A stretch of DNA of 21,821 nucleotides from JAICWY01 sp964531205 (GCA_964531205.1 CAZHGH010000053.1:1-21821); one strand, 5' to 3'; shown: positions 1 through 8,548, counted from the stretch's first letter. Made by a program: numbers and translations. The notes: generated from the letters alone by a model not told the origin.

Positions 1-246
1 CGCCTCAGCAAGCGCCGCACCGAAGCGCATGAGGCGCTCGAGCACGGACGCATTACCAAGGAGGGCAAGGCGCTCAAGCCGGGCTACCAGGTCAAGCCCG
101 GAGACGTGCTCGAGATTCATTACGCGACGAAGTTCGTGACCGTCCGGGTGCGAGAGGTGCCGCTGCGGATGACGCCCTCGCTCAAGCCCGCAGACCTCTA
201 CGAGATTCTCGACCAGCGTAAGGACGAGCCGGCGGAATGGCTGTAA
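1..246 (+). CDS. rqcP: RqcP-like S4 RNA-binding protein, 5' end outside window
   Basis: This reading frame is open from base 1 to TAA at 244-246 and gives 81 residues; only about ten N-terminal residues seem to be missing. The start RLSKRRTEAHEALEHG and the later VKPGDVLEIHY follow the S4 RNA-binding fold. The C-terminal stretch with LYEILDQRK matches the tail of the Bacillus YabO/RqcP family rather than Hsp15. RqcP binds the 50S subunit and helps RqcH add C-terminal alanine tails to stalled nascent chains in ribosome-associated quality control. That role is family knowledge. The assignment rests on remembered similarity, so a generic HslR-type S4 protein remains possible. The stop overlaps the whiA start by 10 nt, suggesting translational coupling. 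Confidence 0.7.
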   Translation, partial: RLSKRRTEAHEALEHGRITKEGKALKPGYQVKPGDVLEIHYATKFVTVRVREVPLRMTPSLKPADLYEILDQRKDEPAEWL

Positions 247-1112
247 GCCTCTCTGCCGATACGAAAGACGCGCTGGCCCGCGAGGTTCCGCAGAACGCGC
301 ACTGCCGGGAGGCGTTGCTGGCGGGCCTCGCGCTTTATGGGCGCGCCCGTGGGGATTACTTCGTGACGCAGCGCAACGCGGTCGCGCGCCTATTCCGATT
401 GTTGTTAGCCGACCCGGAATACCACATCGAAAAAATCGCCGGCACGCGGCTCACACGCGTTCCGGAGTACCGCATCGGACTTCCCGCCCGCCTAAAAGAA
501 ATGCCGCCCAAACCCGCGCATCGCTGCGATCGCGTCATGGAAGTGCGCGCGGCGTTTTTGGCGTGCGGCTCCGTTTCCGCCGGAACGCAAGGCTACCACT
601 TGGAGTTCGTTCTGCGCGACGAAGCACTCGCGGAACGCCTCTCGTGGATGCTGCGCGCAATTGGCCAGGCACCCAAAACGATGGAGCGCAAAGGCCGGCG
701 CGTGCTGTATTACAAGGATTTCGAGGCCATCGTGGAGCTGCTCACGATCGTCGGCGCACATGGCGCGGTGCTTCGGTTGGAAGACGTTCGCGCGCTCAAA
801 GAAACGAAAAACCGCATACATCGCCTCGTAAACACGGAGGCTGCAAACCTCGAACGTGCAGCGGCCGCGGCCGCCACGCAGCGCGAAACGATCGAGTATC
901 TCGCGAGCGCGTTCGGTATGCAGAACCTCTCGCCGCCGCTTCGCGAGATCGCACGGTTGCGCCTCAATTATCCGGACGAAAGTCTGACGGAACTGGGCAA
1001 ACGCTGCAATCCGCCTATCTCAAAGCCAACAGTCAATAGCCGCCTATTGGCATTAGGTCGATTGGCACGGCGCATCCAAGGGAAAAAAATCGGACCTGCT
1101 AGTAACAAGTAG
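237..1112 (+). CDS. whiA: WhiA-family DNA-binding regulator
   Basis: The 291-residue product has the WhiA layout: an N-terminal domain, a degenerate LAGLIDADG homing-endonuclease-like core (about residues 100-200, with RAAFLACGSVS at 104-114 and LEDVRALKETKNRIHRLVN at 181-199), and a C-terminal helix-turn-helix domain (about 215-285, with LREIARLRLNYPDESLTELG and PPISKPTVNSRL). WhiA is a transcription factor in Streptomyces sporulation. In Firmicutes it is a nucleoid-associated protein linked to cell division and metabolism. The family is found mostly in Gram-positives, so it is informative about lineage. The usual partners rapZ and yvcK are not visible; the upstream neighbour is an S4 protein and the downstream one is gap. 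ATG at 237 is chosen because it overlaps the previous stop. Confidence 0.93.
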   Translation: MAVSLSADTKDALAREVPQNAHCREALLAGLALYGRARGDYFVTQRNAVARLFRLLLADPEYHIEKIAGTRLTRVPEYRIGLPARLKEMPPKPAHRCDRVMEVRAAFLACGSVSAGTQGYHLEFVLRDEALAERLSWMLRAIGQAPKTMERKGRRVLYYKDFEAIVELLTIVGAHGAVLRLEDVRALKETKNRIHRLVNTEAANLERAAAAAATQRETIEYLASAFGMQNLSPPLREIARLRLNYPDESLTELGKRCNPPISKPTVNSRLLALGRLARRIQGKKIGPASNK

Positions 1113-1136
1113 TCTCTAGCTGCACGGGAGTTTTTC

Positions 1137-2150
1137 ATGCGTATCGGGATCAACGGCTTCGGCCGCATCGGACGGAATTTTGCCAAAGCCCTGATGGAGC
1201 GCCATCCGGGCATCGAGATTGCCGCCGTGAACGACTTGACGAGCGCCGGTGAATCCGCGCATTTGTTCAAGTATGACTCGAACTACGGCACGTTCGAGGG
1301 CACCGTTTCGGTCGACGGCGACGCGATCGTCATCGACAAGCAAAGAATCAAAGTGCTTGCCGAGCGCGATCCGGGCAAACTGCCGTGGAAAGATCTCGGC
1401 GTCGATGTCGTCATTGAGTCCACGGGCCTCTTCACCGACGCGGCGAAGGCGCGCGCGCACATCGACGGCGGCGGTGCAAAGAAAGTCTTGATCTCCGCGC
1501 CCGCTAAAGGCGAAGACATCACGATCGTGCTGGGCGTGAACGACGCGAACTACGATCCCGCAAAGCACAACATCATCTCCAACGCTTCGTGCACGACGAA
1601 CTGCCTCGCAACGGCAGTCAAGCCGATCGTCGACAAGCTCGGCTGGGTCAAGGGCTTCATGTCGACCATTCACTCCTACACGAACGATCAGAACATCTTG
1701 GATGCGCCGCACCGGGATCTGCGCCGCGCACGCAACGCCGCGACGAATATCATTCCTACGTCAACCGGCGCGGCAAAAGCGCTGTACTTGACTATTCCGG
1801 AAGTGAAGGGCACGTTCGACGGCTTTGCGCTGCGTGTACCGACGCCGACCGTTTCGATGGTGTACCTCGTCGCACAAGTGAAACGCGAGACGAACCGAGA
1901 CGAATTGAACAAAATTCTTCGCGACGCTGCGAACGGTGAACTGAAAGAGTACGTGCAGTTCTCGAACGAAGAGCTCGTTTCGAGCGACTTCAAGCGTTCG
2001 CCGTATAGCTCCATCATCGACGCCGGCCTCACCAATGCAAACGGCGATCTCATCCAAATCGGCGCATGGTACGACAACGAATGGGGTTACTCGTGCCGCC
2101 TCGCGGATCTCACCGCGATGGTGCTGGAGAAAATCCCGGCCGGCGTATAA
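1137..2150 (+). CDS. gap: glyceraldehyde-3-phosphate dehydrogenase, type I
   Basis: This cytosolic glycolytic enzyme oxidises glyceraldehyde-3-phosphate to 1,3-bisphosphoglycerate. The 337-residue product is of normal length. It carries the Rossmann start RIGINGFGRIGRN, the active-site segment SNASCTTNCLA with catalytic Cys152, and the His179 partner in STIHSYTND. The C terminus has WYDNEWGYSCR. Asp33 in AAVNDL favours NAD over NADP by family precedent, although the LDAPH stretch is not the textbook LP pair, so cofactor preference is inferred. A clear GGGAG Shine-Dalgarno at 1126-1130 sits 6 nt before ATG 1137. It lies 24 nt after whiA and heads the glycolytic run gap-peptidase-pgk-tpiA-gpmI. 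Confidence 0.98.
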   Translation: MRIGINGFGRIGRNFAKALMERHPGIEIAAVNDLTSAGESAHLFKYDSNYGTFEGTVSVDGDAIVIDKQRIKVLAERDPGKLPWKDLGVDVVIESTGLFTDAAKARAHIDGGGAKKVLISAPAKGEDITIVLGVNDANYDPAKHNIISNASCTTNCLATAVKPIVDKLGWVKGFMSTIHSYTNDQNILDAPHRDLRRARNAATNIIPTSTGAAKALYLTIPEVKGTFDGFALRVPTPTVSMVYLVAQVKRETNRDELNKILRDAANGELKEYVQFSNEELVSSDFKRSPYSSIIDAGLTNANGDLIQIGAWYDNEWGYSCRLADLTAMVLEKIPAGV

Positions 2151-2152
2151 CG

Positions 2153-4126
2153 TTGATACACCTTCTACTCGCATCGGTTTTGCTCGGCGGCGTCTCAAAC
2201 GCCGCCGAGTCGCGTTTCACCCTCGACGATACCTATCGCATCGCCGGCATCTCCTCTCCGCGCATCTCACCCGACGGCAAATCGCTGCTTTTCACGCGAT
2301 CGCACGTCAATCTCGATAAGGACAAGCGCGACAGCGAACTCGTTCTGCTCGACATCAAATCGCGTGCAGAGCGCGTGTTGCAGGCGCCGGCATCCGTGTA
2401 TGCGCCGCAGTGGTCGCCGGACGGCACCAGCATTACGTTTCTCGCGGACGACGACGCGCATCACTCGCAAGTCTATCTGACGTGGCCGAGCGCCGGAACG
2501 CCCGAGCAGATCACACACGCAAAAAGCGGCGTCGACCAGTATGCGTGGCGTCCCGATGGTAAAGCGATTGCATACGTAGCTGAAGATGCTGCGCCCGAGC
2601 GCACGGGAATTGCAAAGTGGCAAGACGCTTTTCGCGTTACGGACAACGGCTACATGGAAACCGGCCCGTTTCTGCCGGCGCATCTGTGGCTTGCAACGGA
2701 AACCGATGCGCAAGCGGTGTGGAACGAGCGCCGGTTAACGTCGGGCACTTGGAGCGTTGCGGCCGGAAGCGCACAATCCACCATCTCGTGGTCGCCGGAC
2801 GGGAAAACGCTCACCTACGTCCATTTGCCGAATGCTCTGCTCGGTGACGCCGAACGTTCCGTCGTTGAACAACTCGATGTTGCGACCGGGACGCGCACGC
2901 AGTTAACCCGGCGTACCCGCTTCGAATTCAACCCGCGCTACTCGCCGAACGGTTCGTATATCGCGTATACGTACGCCCGCGACGGCGACGGAATGAATGA
3001 AGCGGACATCTTCTTATCGCGCGGGCGCGGCGAGGGAACGGATCTTACGCGCCGCACTTTAGATGCCAATGCTACTAACTACGCGTGGTATCCGGATTCG
3101 CGTGCACTGCTCGTCCAAGGTCACGCCGGTACGCAAAGCGTTTTGTGGCGAGTCGGCGTCGACGGACGCGTACAGCGTATTTCGCTCGGCGACGTCAACG
3201 CCATGGGGGATTTCAACGGAAGCATCGGCGCGGATGGTGCGATTGCGTTCGTCGGCAGCACCGCGCAGCATCCGGGTGAGATTTATTATCGTTCCGCGTC
3301 GGGGACGCTTCAGCGGTTAACGGACTATAACAGCGCAATCGCGTCGAAACCGCTCGGCAAAGTCGCAACCCTCAATTGGACGCAAGACGGGTTTCACGAA
3401 GACGGCGTGCTCACGTATCCGGTCGCGTACGATCCGAAGAAGCGCTATCCGTTGGTGTTGCTCATTCACGGCGGGCCGACCAGTGCATCGCTGACTTCTT
3501 TCGACGATCTCGCGCAGCTCATGGCCGCGCGCGGCTGGTTCGTGCTGCGTCCGAATTACCGCGGCAGCGATAATATGGGCAACGCGTATCAGCACGCGAT
3601 TTACATCGACGCAACGCGCGGTCCGGGACGCGACATTCTTGCCGGAGTTGCGGCGGCGCAACGCACCGCTCGCATCGACGCGCACAAAATCTGCGTATCC
3701 GGATGGTCGTACGGCGGCATGATGACCTCGTGGCTCATCACGCAGGATCACCGCTGGGCATGCGCCGTCTCCGGCGCCGCGGTGAACGACCTGGTCTACG
3801 ATTATTCGCTCGCGGACGACATCAGCGCGGATCGCGAATCGATGCCCGGCTCGCCGTTTGTGGGTAAGAACATGGCCGTTTACCAGAGCGTTTCGCCGCT
3901 GACCTATTACCGCAACGTGCGCACGCCGACATTGATTCTTTCGGACATGTACGACGATCGCGTGCCCACCGCGCAATCTTACGTCTTCTACCACGCGCTG
4001 CACGACATCGGAACGCCGGTGGAGTTTTACGAGTGGCCCGTGCACGGCCATTGGCCGAGCGATCCGGTGCGTACCGCCGACGTCTATCATTACTGGATCG
4101 ATTGGATCGCCAAACACGTAAAGTAG
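2153..4126 (+). CDS. secreted S9-family (prolyl oligopeptidase-like) serine peptidase
   Basis: Starting at TTG 2153, two bases after the gap stop, the product is 657 residues and begins with a short hydrophobic signal-like segment (LLLASVLLGGVSNA, residues 4-17) ending in an Ala-rich cleavage site. The frame stays open back to 2066 inside gap, but that part is antiparallel to no known domain and is rejected as start. The N-terminal half holds a beta-propeller with repeated PD40 signatures (SPDGKSLLF, SPDGTSITF, RPDGKAIAY, SPDGKTLTY, SPNGSYIAY). The C-terminal half is an alpha/beta hydrolase with LLIHGGP, nucleophile Ser519 in GWSYGG, Asp601/602 in YDDRVP and His633 in VHGHWP. Such enzymes cleave oligopeptides, often dipeptidyl- or acylaminoacyl-peptidase-like; substrate is unknown. 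There is no good Shine-Dalgarno, so reinitiation after gap is likely. Confidence 0.92.
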   Translation: MIHLLLASVLLGGVSNAAESRFTLDDTYRIAGISSPRISPDGKSLLFTRSHVNLDKDKRDSELVLLDIKSRAERVLQAPASVYAPQWSPDGTSITFLADDDAHHSQVYLTWPSAGTPEQITHAKSGVDQYAWRPDGKAIAYVAEDAAPERTGIAKWQDAFRVTDNGYMETGPFLPAHLWLATETDAQAVWNERRLTSGTWSVAAGSAQSTISWSPDGKTLTYVHLPNALLGDAERSVVEQLDVATGTRTQLTRRTRFEFNPRYSPNGSYIAYTYARDGDGMNEADIFLSRGRGEGTDLTRRTLDANATNYAWYPDSRALLVQGHAGTQSVLWRVGVDGRVQRISLGDVNAMGDFNGSIGADGAIAFVGSTAQHPGEIYYRSASGTLQRLTDYNSAIASKPLGKVATLNWTQDGFHEDGVLTYPVAYDPKKRYPLVLLIHGGPTSASLTSFDDLAQLMAARGWFVLRPNYRGSDNMGNAYQHAIYIDATRGPGRDILAGVAAAQRTARIDAHKICVSGWSYGGMMTSWLITQDHRWACAVSGAAVNDLVYDYSLADDISADRESMPGSPFVGKNMAVYQSVSPLTYYRNVRTPTLILSDMYDDRVPTAQSYVFYHALHDIGTPVEFYEWPVHGHWPSDPVRTADVYHYWIDWIAKHVK

Positions 4127-4133
4127 GAGCAGC

Positions 4134-5318
4134 ATGCATTTTCGTACGCTTCGAGATGTGAACTTGCGTGGGCGCCGCGTGCTGGTGCGCGAGGATCTCA
4201 ACGTCCCAATGAAAGACGGTGAGATTCTGGACTACAAACGCATCGACGCCGCCATTCCGACGTTAAAGCACCTCTCCGATCAAGGTGCAAAGACGATCGT
4301 CGTCTCGCACCTCGGCCGTCCCGACGGCAAGCCGGACCCGAAATACACGCTGCGTCCGGTCGCATCCGCGCTCGCGAGCCGTTTGCACATCGACGTGACG
4401 TTTGCAACCGACGTGGTCGGTGCGTCCGCACATGAAGCCATCGACGCGATGCATGACGGCGACATCGTCATGCTGGAAAACGTGCGGTTTGAGCCGGGCG
4501 AGGAACAGAATTTGCCGCAGTTTGCGGAGCAGCTCGCGAGCCTTGCGGAGTTTTACGTCAACGACGCCTTCGGCACGGCACATCGCGCGCACGCATCGAC
4601 CGAGGGCGTCGCACATCTGCTGCCGCACGCCGCGGGTTTTCTGATGGAAGCGGAGATCAACGCGCTAAGCAAACTCATCGAAAATCCGGCTCAGCCTTAC
4701 GTCTGCGTCATCGGCGGTGCAAAAGTCAAGGACAAAGTCGGCGTGTTTACCAAGTTGATGGAGAAAGTCCACGCATTCTGCATCGGCGGCGGTATGGCGA
4801 ACACGTTTCTTGCCGCGAAAGGCGTGGACGTCGGCAAGTCGTTGCGCGACGACGATCTCGAACCGGCGAAAAAGATTTTGGAACTCGCGCGAACGCGCGA
4901 CGTTTCAATGCTGCTGCCGATCGACGTAGTGGTCTCGACGAGCTTCGATAATGACGCCGGCGCGCACGTCGTCGATCTGCCGCAAGTCGCGGACAACATG
5001 ATCTTGGACATCGGGCCGAAAACCGCGCAGACGTATGCCGAAGTGATTGAAACCGCAAGAACCGTCGTGTTCAACGGTCCGATGGGCGTGTACGAGAAAG
5101 AAGCGTACCGCGCCGGTACGCGCGCGATCGGCGAAGCGATGAAGAAAGCGACGCAGCACGGTGCGACTACCGTTGTCGGCGGCGGCGATGCTGCTGCGGC
5201 CGCGGAGGAACTCGGCTTTGCGGGCGACGTCACGCACGTGAGCACGGGCGGCGGCGCGACGCTCGAGTTTCTGGAAGGTAAGGAATTGCCGGGCATCAAG
5301 GCACTTGCCGATGCGTAG
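4134..5318 (+). CDS. pgk: phosphoglycerate kinase
   Basis: This enzyme transfers the acyl phosphate of 1,3-bisphosphoglycerate to ADP in glycolysis. The 394-residue product is full length. The N-terminal substrate segment reads VLVREDLNVP, a slight variant of the usual RVDFNVP. SHLGRPDGK, MLENVRFEPGEE and the C-terminal nucleotide-domain motifs GGGDAAAAAEELG and VSTGGGATLEFLEG are all present. The ribosome site AGGAG at 4125-4129 overlaps the stop of the peptidase gene and sits 4 nt from ATG. The same 13-base string TAGGAGCAGCATG precedes gpmI at 6196-6208, suggesting similar translation strength. The last 8 nt overlap tpiA. Confidence 0.98.
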   Translation: MHFRTLRDVNLRGRRVLVREDLNVPMKDGEILDYKRIDAAIPTLKHLSDQGAKTIVVSHLGRPDGKPDPKYTLRPVASALASRLHIDVTFATDVVGASAHEAIDAMHDGDIVMLENVRFEPGEEQNLPQFAEQLASLAEFYVNDAFGTAHRAHASTEGVAHLLPHAAGFLMEAEINALSKLIENPAQPYVCVIGGAKVKDKVGVFTKLMEKVHAFCIGGGMANTFLAAKGVDVGKSLRDDDLEPAKKILELARTRDVSMLLPIDVVVSTSFDNDAGAHVVDLPQVADNMILDIGPKTAQTYAEVIETARTVVFNGPMGVYEKEAYRAGTRAIGEAMKKATQHGATTVVGGGDAAAAAEELGFAGDVTHVSTGGGATLEFLEGKELPGIKALADA

Positions 5319-6209
5319 ACGCATCTGCGCGGGCAATTGGAAGATGTATAAGACGACGGGCGAGACGCGCGCGTACATCGAACGCTTCGCGCAGCTCGCG
5401 CGATCGATTCCGGAACACATCGAGCTCGTGATCTGCCCACCGTTTACGTCGCTGCAGACCGCGCGCGACGCGCTGGCTCAGAATTCTCGCATTAAGCTCG
5501 GCGCCCAAAACGTTCATTGGGAACCGAGCGGTGCGTTCACAAGTGCGATCTCCGCGCCGATGCTTGTCGATCTCAACGTCCAGTACGTCATCATCGGACA
5601 TTCCGAGGCGCGCCAATATTTCGGTGAAACGGATGCGACGGTGGCNNNNNNNNNNNNNNNNNNNNNNNNNNNNNNNNNNNNNNNNNNNNNNNNNNNNNNN
5701 NNNNNNNNNNNNNNNNNNNNNNNNNNNNNNNNNNNNNNNNNNNNNTCATCGGACATTCCGAGGCGCGCCAATATTTCGGTGAAACGGATGCGACGGTGGC
5801 CCGTAAAGTGCTCACGGCGTTGCAATTCGGGTTGACGCCGATCGTTGCCGTCGGTGAATCGCTCGACATTCGTCGTGACAGTCGCGCGGAGAGCCACGTC
5901 GTCGCGCAGACGCTTGCTGCGCTTGAAAACCTCGATACGGAGCAAGTGCGGCGCGTCGTGCTCGCGTACGAACCAATTTGGGCTATCGGCACCGGCGAGA
6001 ACTGCGATCCCAGCGCAGCAAACGAGATCATGCATGCAATGCGGCGATCTCGCGACGGTTTACAAGACGTGCCGATTCTTTACGGCGGGAGCGTCAAACC
6101 GGAAAACGTCGCAGAATACGCCGCACAGCCGGATATCAACGGCGGACTGGTCGGCGGCGCCTCCCTCGATCCGGATAGTTTCGCAAAATTAGCGCTAGGA
6201 GCAGCATGA
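5311..6209 (+). CDS. tpiA: triosephosphate isomerase (interrupted by an assembly gap, otherwise intact)
   Basis: The enzyme interconverts dihydroxyacetone phosphate and glyceraldehyde-3-phosphate. As printed, 100 N at 5646-5745 break the frame. The 55 bases before the gap (5591-5645) are identical to the 55 after it (5746-5800). Removing one copy plus the N (155 bases) gives a continuous 247-residue protein of normal length. It carries Lys11 in GNWKM, His97 in IIGHSEAR, Glu169 in AYEPIWAIGTG and the phosphate loop YGGSVKPEN. The family usually reads GHSERR where this one reads GHSEAR. ATG 5311 is preferred over TTG 5305 because it yields MRRRICAGNWKM. It overlaps pgk by 8 nt and gpmI by 4 nt (ATGA). 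Confidence 0.95.
5591..5800. other. scaffold gap with duplicated 55-bp contig ends
   Basis: 100 N occupy 5646-5745. Bases 5591-5645 and 5746-5800 are identical over all 55 positions. This is what results when two contigs sharing a terminal k-mer overlap are joined with a fixed 100-N spacer instead of being merged. The tpiA frame is restored by collapsing them, so no sequence seems to be missing and the repeat is not biological. Confidence 0.93.
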
Positions 6210-7747
6210 AATATCGTCCCGTAGTTCTCGCCGTTCTCGACGGATGGGGTTGCAGCGATCGAACGCACGGCAATGCCATCGCCGCCGCAAACACACCGCA
6301 CTGGAACGCGTTCTTCGAAAAATATCCGTGGACCATGCTCGAGGCCAGCGGCGAGTACGTGGGACTTCCTAAAGGCATCATGGGCAACAGCGAAGTCGGT
6401 CACATGAATCTCGGGAGCGGGCGCGTGGTGCCGCAAGGCGTGACGATCATCGACGCAGACGTCGAATCCGGTGAATTCGCAAAGAATCCAACGCTGAACG
6501 CATGCATCGATCACGTCAAAAAGAGCGGCGGCACGCTGCACTTCATGGGATTGCTCTCCGACGGGAAAGTGCACAGCTCCATCGATCATTTGCTGGAACT
6601 CATGACGTGCGCGCATGCGGGACACGCCAAATTTGCCGTACACGCGTTCCTCGACGGACGCGATACGCCGCCGCGTTCGGCTGCGCGATATATCCGGCAG
6701 ACCGAGGAGCACCTAGCAAAGCTCGGCGAGACCGGCGCAATTCGCACGGTCATCGGACGCTACTATGCGATGGATCGCGACAAGCGCTGGGATCGCACGC
6801 AGCTCGCCTACGAAGCGCTCGCGCATGCGAAAGCGGAATACCACGCGGCGACCGCAATACAAGCGCTCGAAGAAGCGTACGACCGCGGTGAAGACGATGA
6901 GTTCGTAAAGCCGGCGATTATCGGCCGGCCGCATCCGATGAAGGATGGCGACGCGTGCATCTTCTTCAATTTCCGTCCCGATCGCGCGCGTCAAATGACG
7001 CTTGCGTTCACGGATCCGGACTTCAAAGAATTTCCCGTGGAGCACTTCAAGAACTTCATCTTCGCAACGATGACGAAGTACGACGAGACGTTTCCGAACC
7101 CGGTGCTCTTCGGGCCGCGCCCGCAGTTCGACACGTTCGGCGAGATCGTCGCGCGTACGGGCATGCGGCAGCTGCGCCTTGCCGAAACCGAAAAATATGC
7201 GCACGTGACGTACTTTTTCAACGGCGGACGCGAGGACGTATTTCCGAACGAAGACCGCAAACTGATTCCATCGGATCGTTCCGTTCCGACGTACGATCTC
7301 GCGCCGCAAATGCGCGCAAAAGAGATCACCGACTACGCAGTGCAGCAGATCGAAGCGGGAACGTACGACGTCATCATCATGAACTACGCAAACGCGGATA
7401 TGGTAGGACATACCGGCAAGTGGGAACCGACGATCGAAAGCGTACAGATTCTCGACCACTGCCTGCAGCGTCTGAGCGATGCCGTGCTCAAAGCGGGCGG
7501 ATTGCTCGCGATCACCGCCGATCACGGCAACGCCGAAGAGAAGATCGACAAGGACGGCAATCCGCTCACGGCGCACACGACGAATCCCGTGCCGTTGCTG
7601 CTGATTGCGAACGGCATTTCCGGCAAACTGCGCGCCGGAAAACTCGGCGATGTTGCGCCCACTCTGCTGCAACTGATGGATTTGCCTGTACCTGAAGCCA
7701 TGACGGGAGAACAACTCTTTACACCAGCCGTCGCCGCGAATGAATAA
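6206..7747 (+). CDS. gpmI: 2,3-bisphosphoglycerate-independent phosphoglycerate mutase
   Basis: This alkaline-phosphatase-superfamily enzyme interconverts 3- and 2-phosphoglycerate using two divalent metal ions. The 513-residue length is typical. The N-terminal LAVLDGWG holds a metal-binding Asp. Ser62 in GIMGNSEVGHMNLG is the phosphorylated nucleophile, at the same position as in the Bacillus enzyme. HFMGLLSDGKVHS, FLDGRDTPP, FNFRPDRARQMT, YANADMVGHTG and ADHGNAEE complete the family signature. The closely related phosphopentomutase was excluded by the MGNSEVGH motif. The start overlaps the tpiA stop as ATGA, with AGGAG about 4 nt upstream. The end overlaps the nucleoside phosphorylase gene by 8 nt. 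Confidence 0.98.
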   Translation: MKYRPVVLAVLDGWGCSDRTHGNAIAAANTPHWNAFFEKYPWTMLEASGEYVGLPKGIMGNSEVGHMNLGSGRVVPQGVTIIDADVESGEFAKNPTLNACIDHVKKSGGTLHFMGLLSDGKVHSSIDHLLELMTCAHAGHAKFAVHAFLDGRDTPPRSAARYIRQTEEHLAKLGETGAIRTVIGRYYAMDRDKRWDRTQLAYEALAHAKAEYHAATAIQALEEAYDRGEDDEFVKPAIIGRPHPMKDGDACIFFNFRPDRARQMTLAFTDPDFKEFPVEHFKNFIFATMTKYDETFPNPVLFGPRPQFDTFGEIVARTGMRQLRLAETEKYAHVTYFFNGGREDVFPNEDRKLIPSDRSVPTYDLAPQMRAKEITDYAVQQIEAGTYDVIIMNYANADMVGHTGKWEPTIESVQILDHCLQRLSDAVLKAGGLLAITADHGNAEEKIDKDGNPLTAHTTNPVPLLLIANGISGKLRAGKLGDVAPTLLQLMDLPVPEAMTGEQLFTPAVAANE

Positions 7748-8480
7748 CATCGGCGAGATCGATCTCGCCGTCGTTTTGGGCAGCGGTCTCTCCGAACTGC
7801 TCGGCGAGCGCGCAGTCTTCGAACGCTTGGCGTACGCCGACATCGGTATGCCCGTCGCCGCGCTGGCGGGCCATGCCGGTCACGCGCTCGTCGGAACCTG
7901 GCACGGCAAACGCGTTCTCGCCTTCGCGGGACGCGTGCACGGCTATCAGGGCTTCGGCGCCGCGGACGTCACGCGCAACATCTCCATCGCCGCAGACGCC
8001 GGCGCGAAAATCGTTCTGCTAACGAACGCGGCCGGCGCCGTCAATCCAAAGTTCAAAGCCGGCGATCTCATGGTGATCGGCGATCATCTGAACTTGAGCG
8101 GGATGAACCCGCTGGCCGGCAGCGGCTTAACGAATCCGTTCGTCAACATGACGGATGCGTACAGTCCGCGCCTGCGCAAGTTGGCGCACTCTATCGATTC
8201 CGATTTGCGCGAAGGCGTCTATGCGGGCTTGCTGGGCCCGACGTATGAAACGCCCGCCGAGGCGCGCTACCTGCGTACCATCGGCGCCGATGCCGTCGGG
8301 ATGTCGACCGTTTTAGAAACGATCGCGGCGCGAGCGCGCGGCCTGGAAGTCTTCGGCGTAAGTCTCATCACGAACGTTGTAGCCTCGCCGGAAACCTCGC
8401 ATTCGGAGGTCACCGGCGTGGCGAAGGTTGCGGCGCCGCGGCTCGCCTCGCTGCTCGACGCGTTAGTCGCAGCTCCTTGA
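7740..8480 (+). CDS. punA: purine nucleoside phosphorylase (trimeric PNP family)
   Basis: The enzyme phosphorolyses purine (deoxy)ribonucleosides to free base and (deoxy)ribose-1-phosphate for salvage. Motifs in order are VVLGSGL (phosphate site, Ser15), GRVHGYQG (His68), TNAAGAV (94-101), GPTYETPAEARYL (Glu170, base contact), GMSTVLE (Met188) and SLITNVV (Asn212). The Glu/Asn pair fits the 6-oxopurine-specific trimeric class. At 246 residues it is shorter than the usual 270-290, lacking part of the N-terminal extension. ATG 7740 overlaps the end of gpmI, so it is probably the last gene of the glycolytic run. Specificity (inosine/guanosine versus methylthioadenosine) is inferred from motifs only. 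Confidence 0.92.
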   Translation: MNNIGEIDLAVVLGSGLSELLGERAVFERLAYADIGMPVAALAGHAGHALVGTWHGKRVLAFAGRVHGYQGFGAADVTRNISIAADAGAKIVLLTNAAGAVNPKFKAGDLMVIGDHLNLSGMNPLAGSGLTNPFVNMTDAYSPRLRKLAHSIDSDLREGVYAGLLGPTYETPAEARYLRTIGADAVGMSTVLETIAARARGLEVFGVSLITNVVASPETSHSEVTGVAKVAAPRLASLLDALVAAP

Positions 8481-8501
8481 GACTTTCAGGCCTGCTGCCG
8501 C

Positions 8502-8535
8502 AGGGTGCATGAAACGTAAGATCGGCTTGCACCCT
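8502..8535. promoter_or_regulatory. 8-bp inverted repeat upstream of the lipoprotein gene
   Basis: AGGGTGCA at 8502-8509 is the exact reverse complement of TGCACCCT at 8528-8535, separated by 18 bases. It lies in the 68-base interval between the phosphorylase gene and the ATG at 8549, ending directly before the ribosome site CGGAGGC (8536-8542). No T-run follows, so it is not a typical intrinsic terminator. It could be a repressor operator, or an RNA hairpin affecting ribosome access. Confidence 0.45.
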
Positions 8536-8548
8536 CGGAGGCAAAGCC

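Noticed and set aside
2066..2152. ATG 2066 as the S9 peptidase start
   Set aside because: It would overlap gap by 85 nt and put a charged stretch before the hydrophobic signal segment.
3317..4201. 294-codon minus-strand open frame opposite the S9 peptidase
   Set aside because: It is a His/Arg/Val-rich shadow crossing into pgk, with no domain support.
5591..5800. 55-bp direct repeats flanking the N run as a possible transposon target duplication or tandem repeat
   Set aside because: Exact 55-bp identity occurs at both gaps, and collapsing it restores both reading frames, which fits assembly overlap and not biology.
6206..7747. Phosphopentomutase, suggested by the adjacent nucleoside phosphorylase
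   Set aside because: The MGNSEVGH nucleophile segment, HFMGLLSDG and the 513-residue length identify phosphoglycerate mutase GpmI.
6713..7843. 376-codon minus-strand open frame opposite gpmI
   Set aside because: It is an antisense shadow of a clearly conserved gene in GC-rich DNA; its product has no recognisable domain and no ribosome site.
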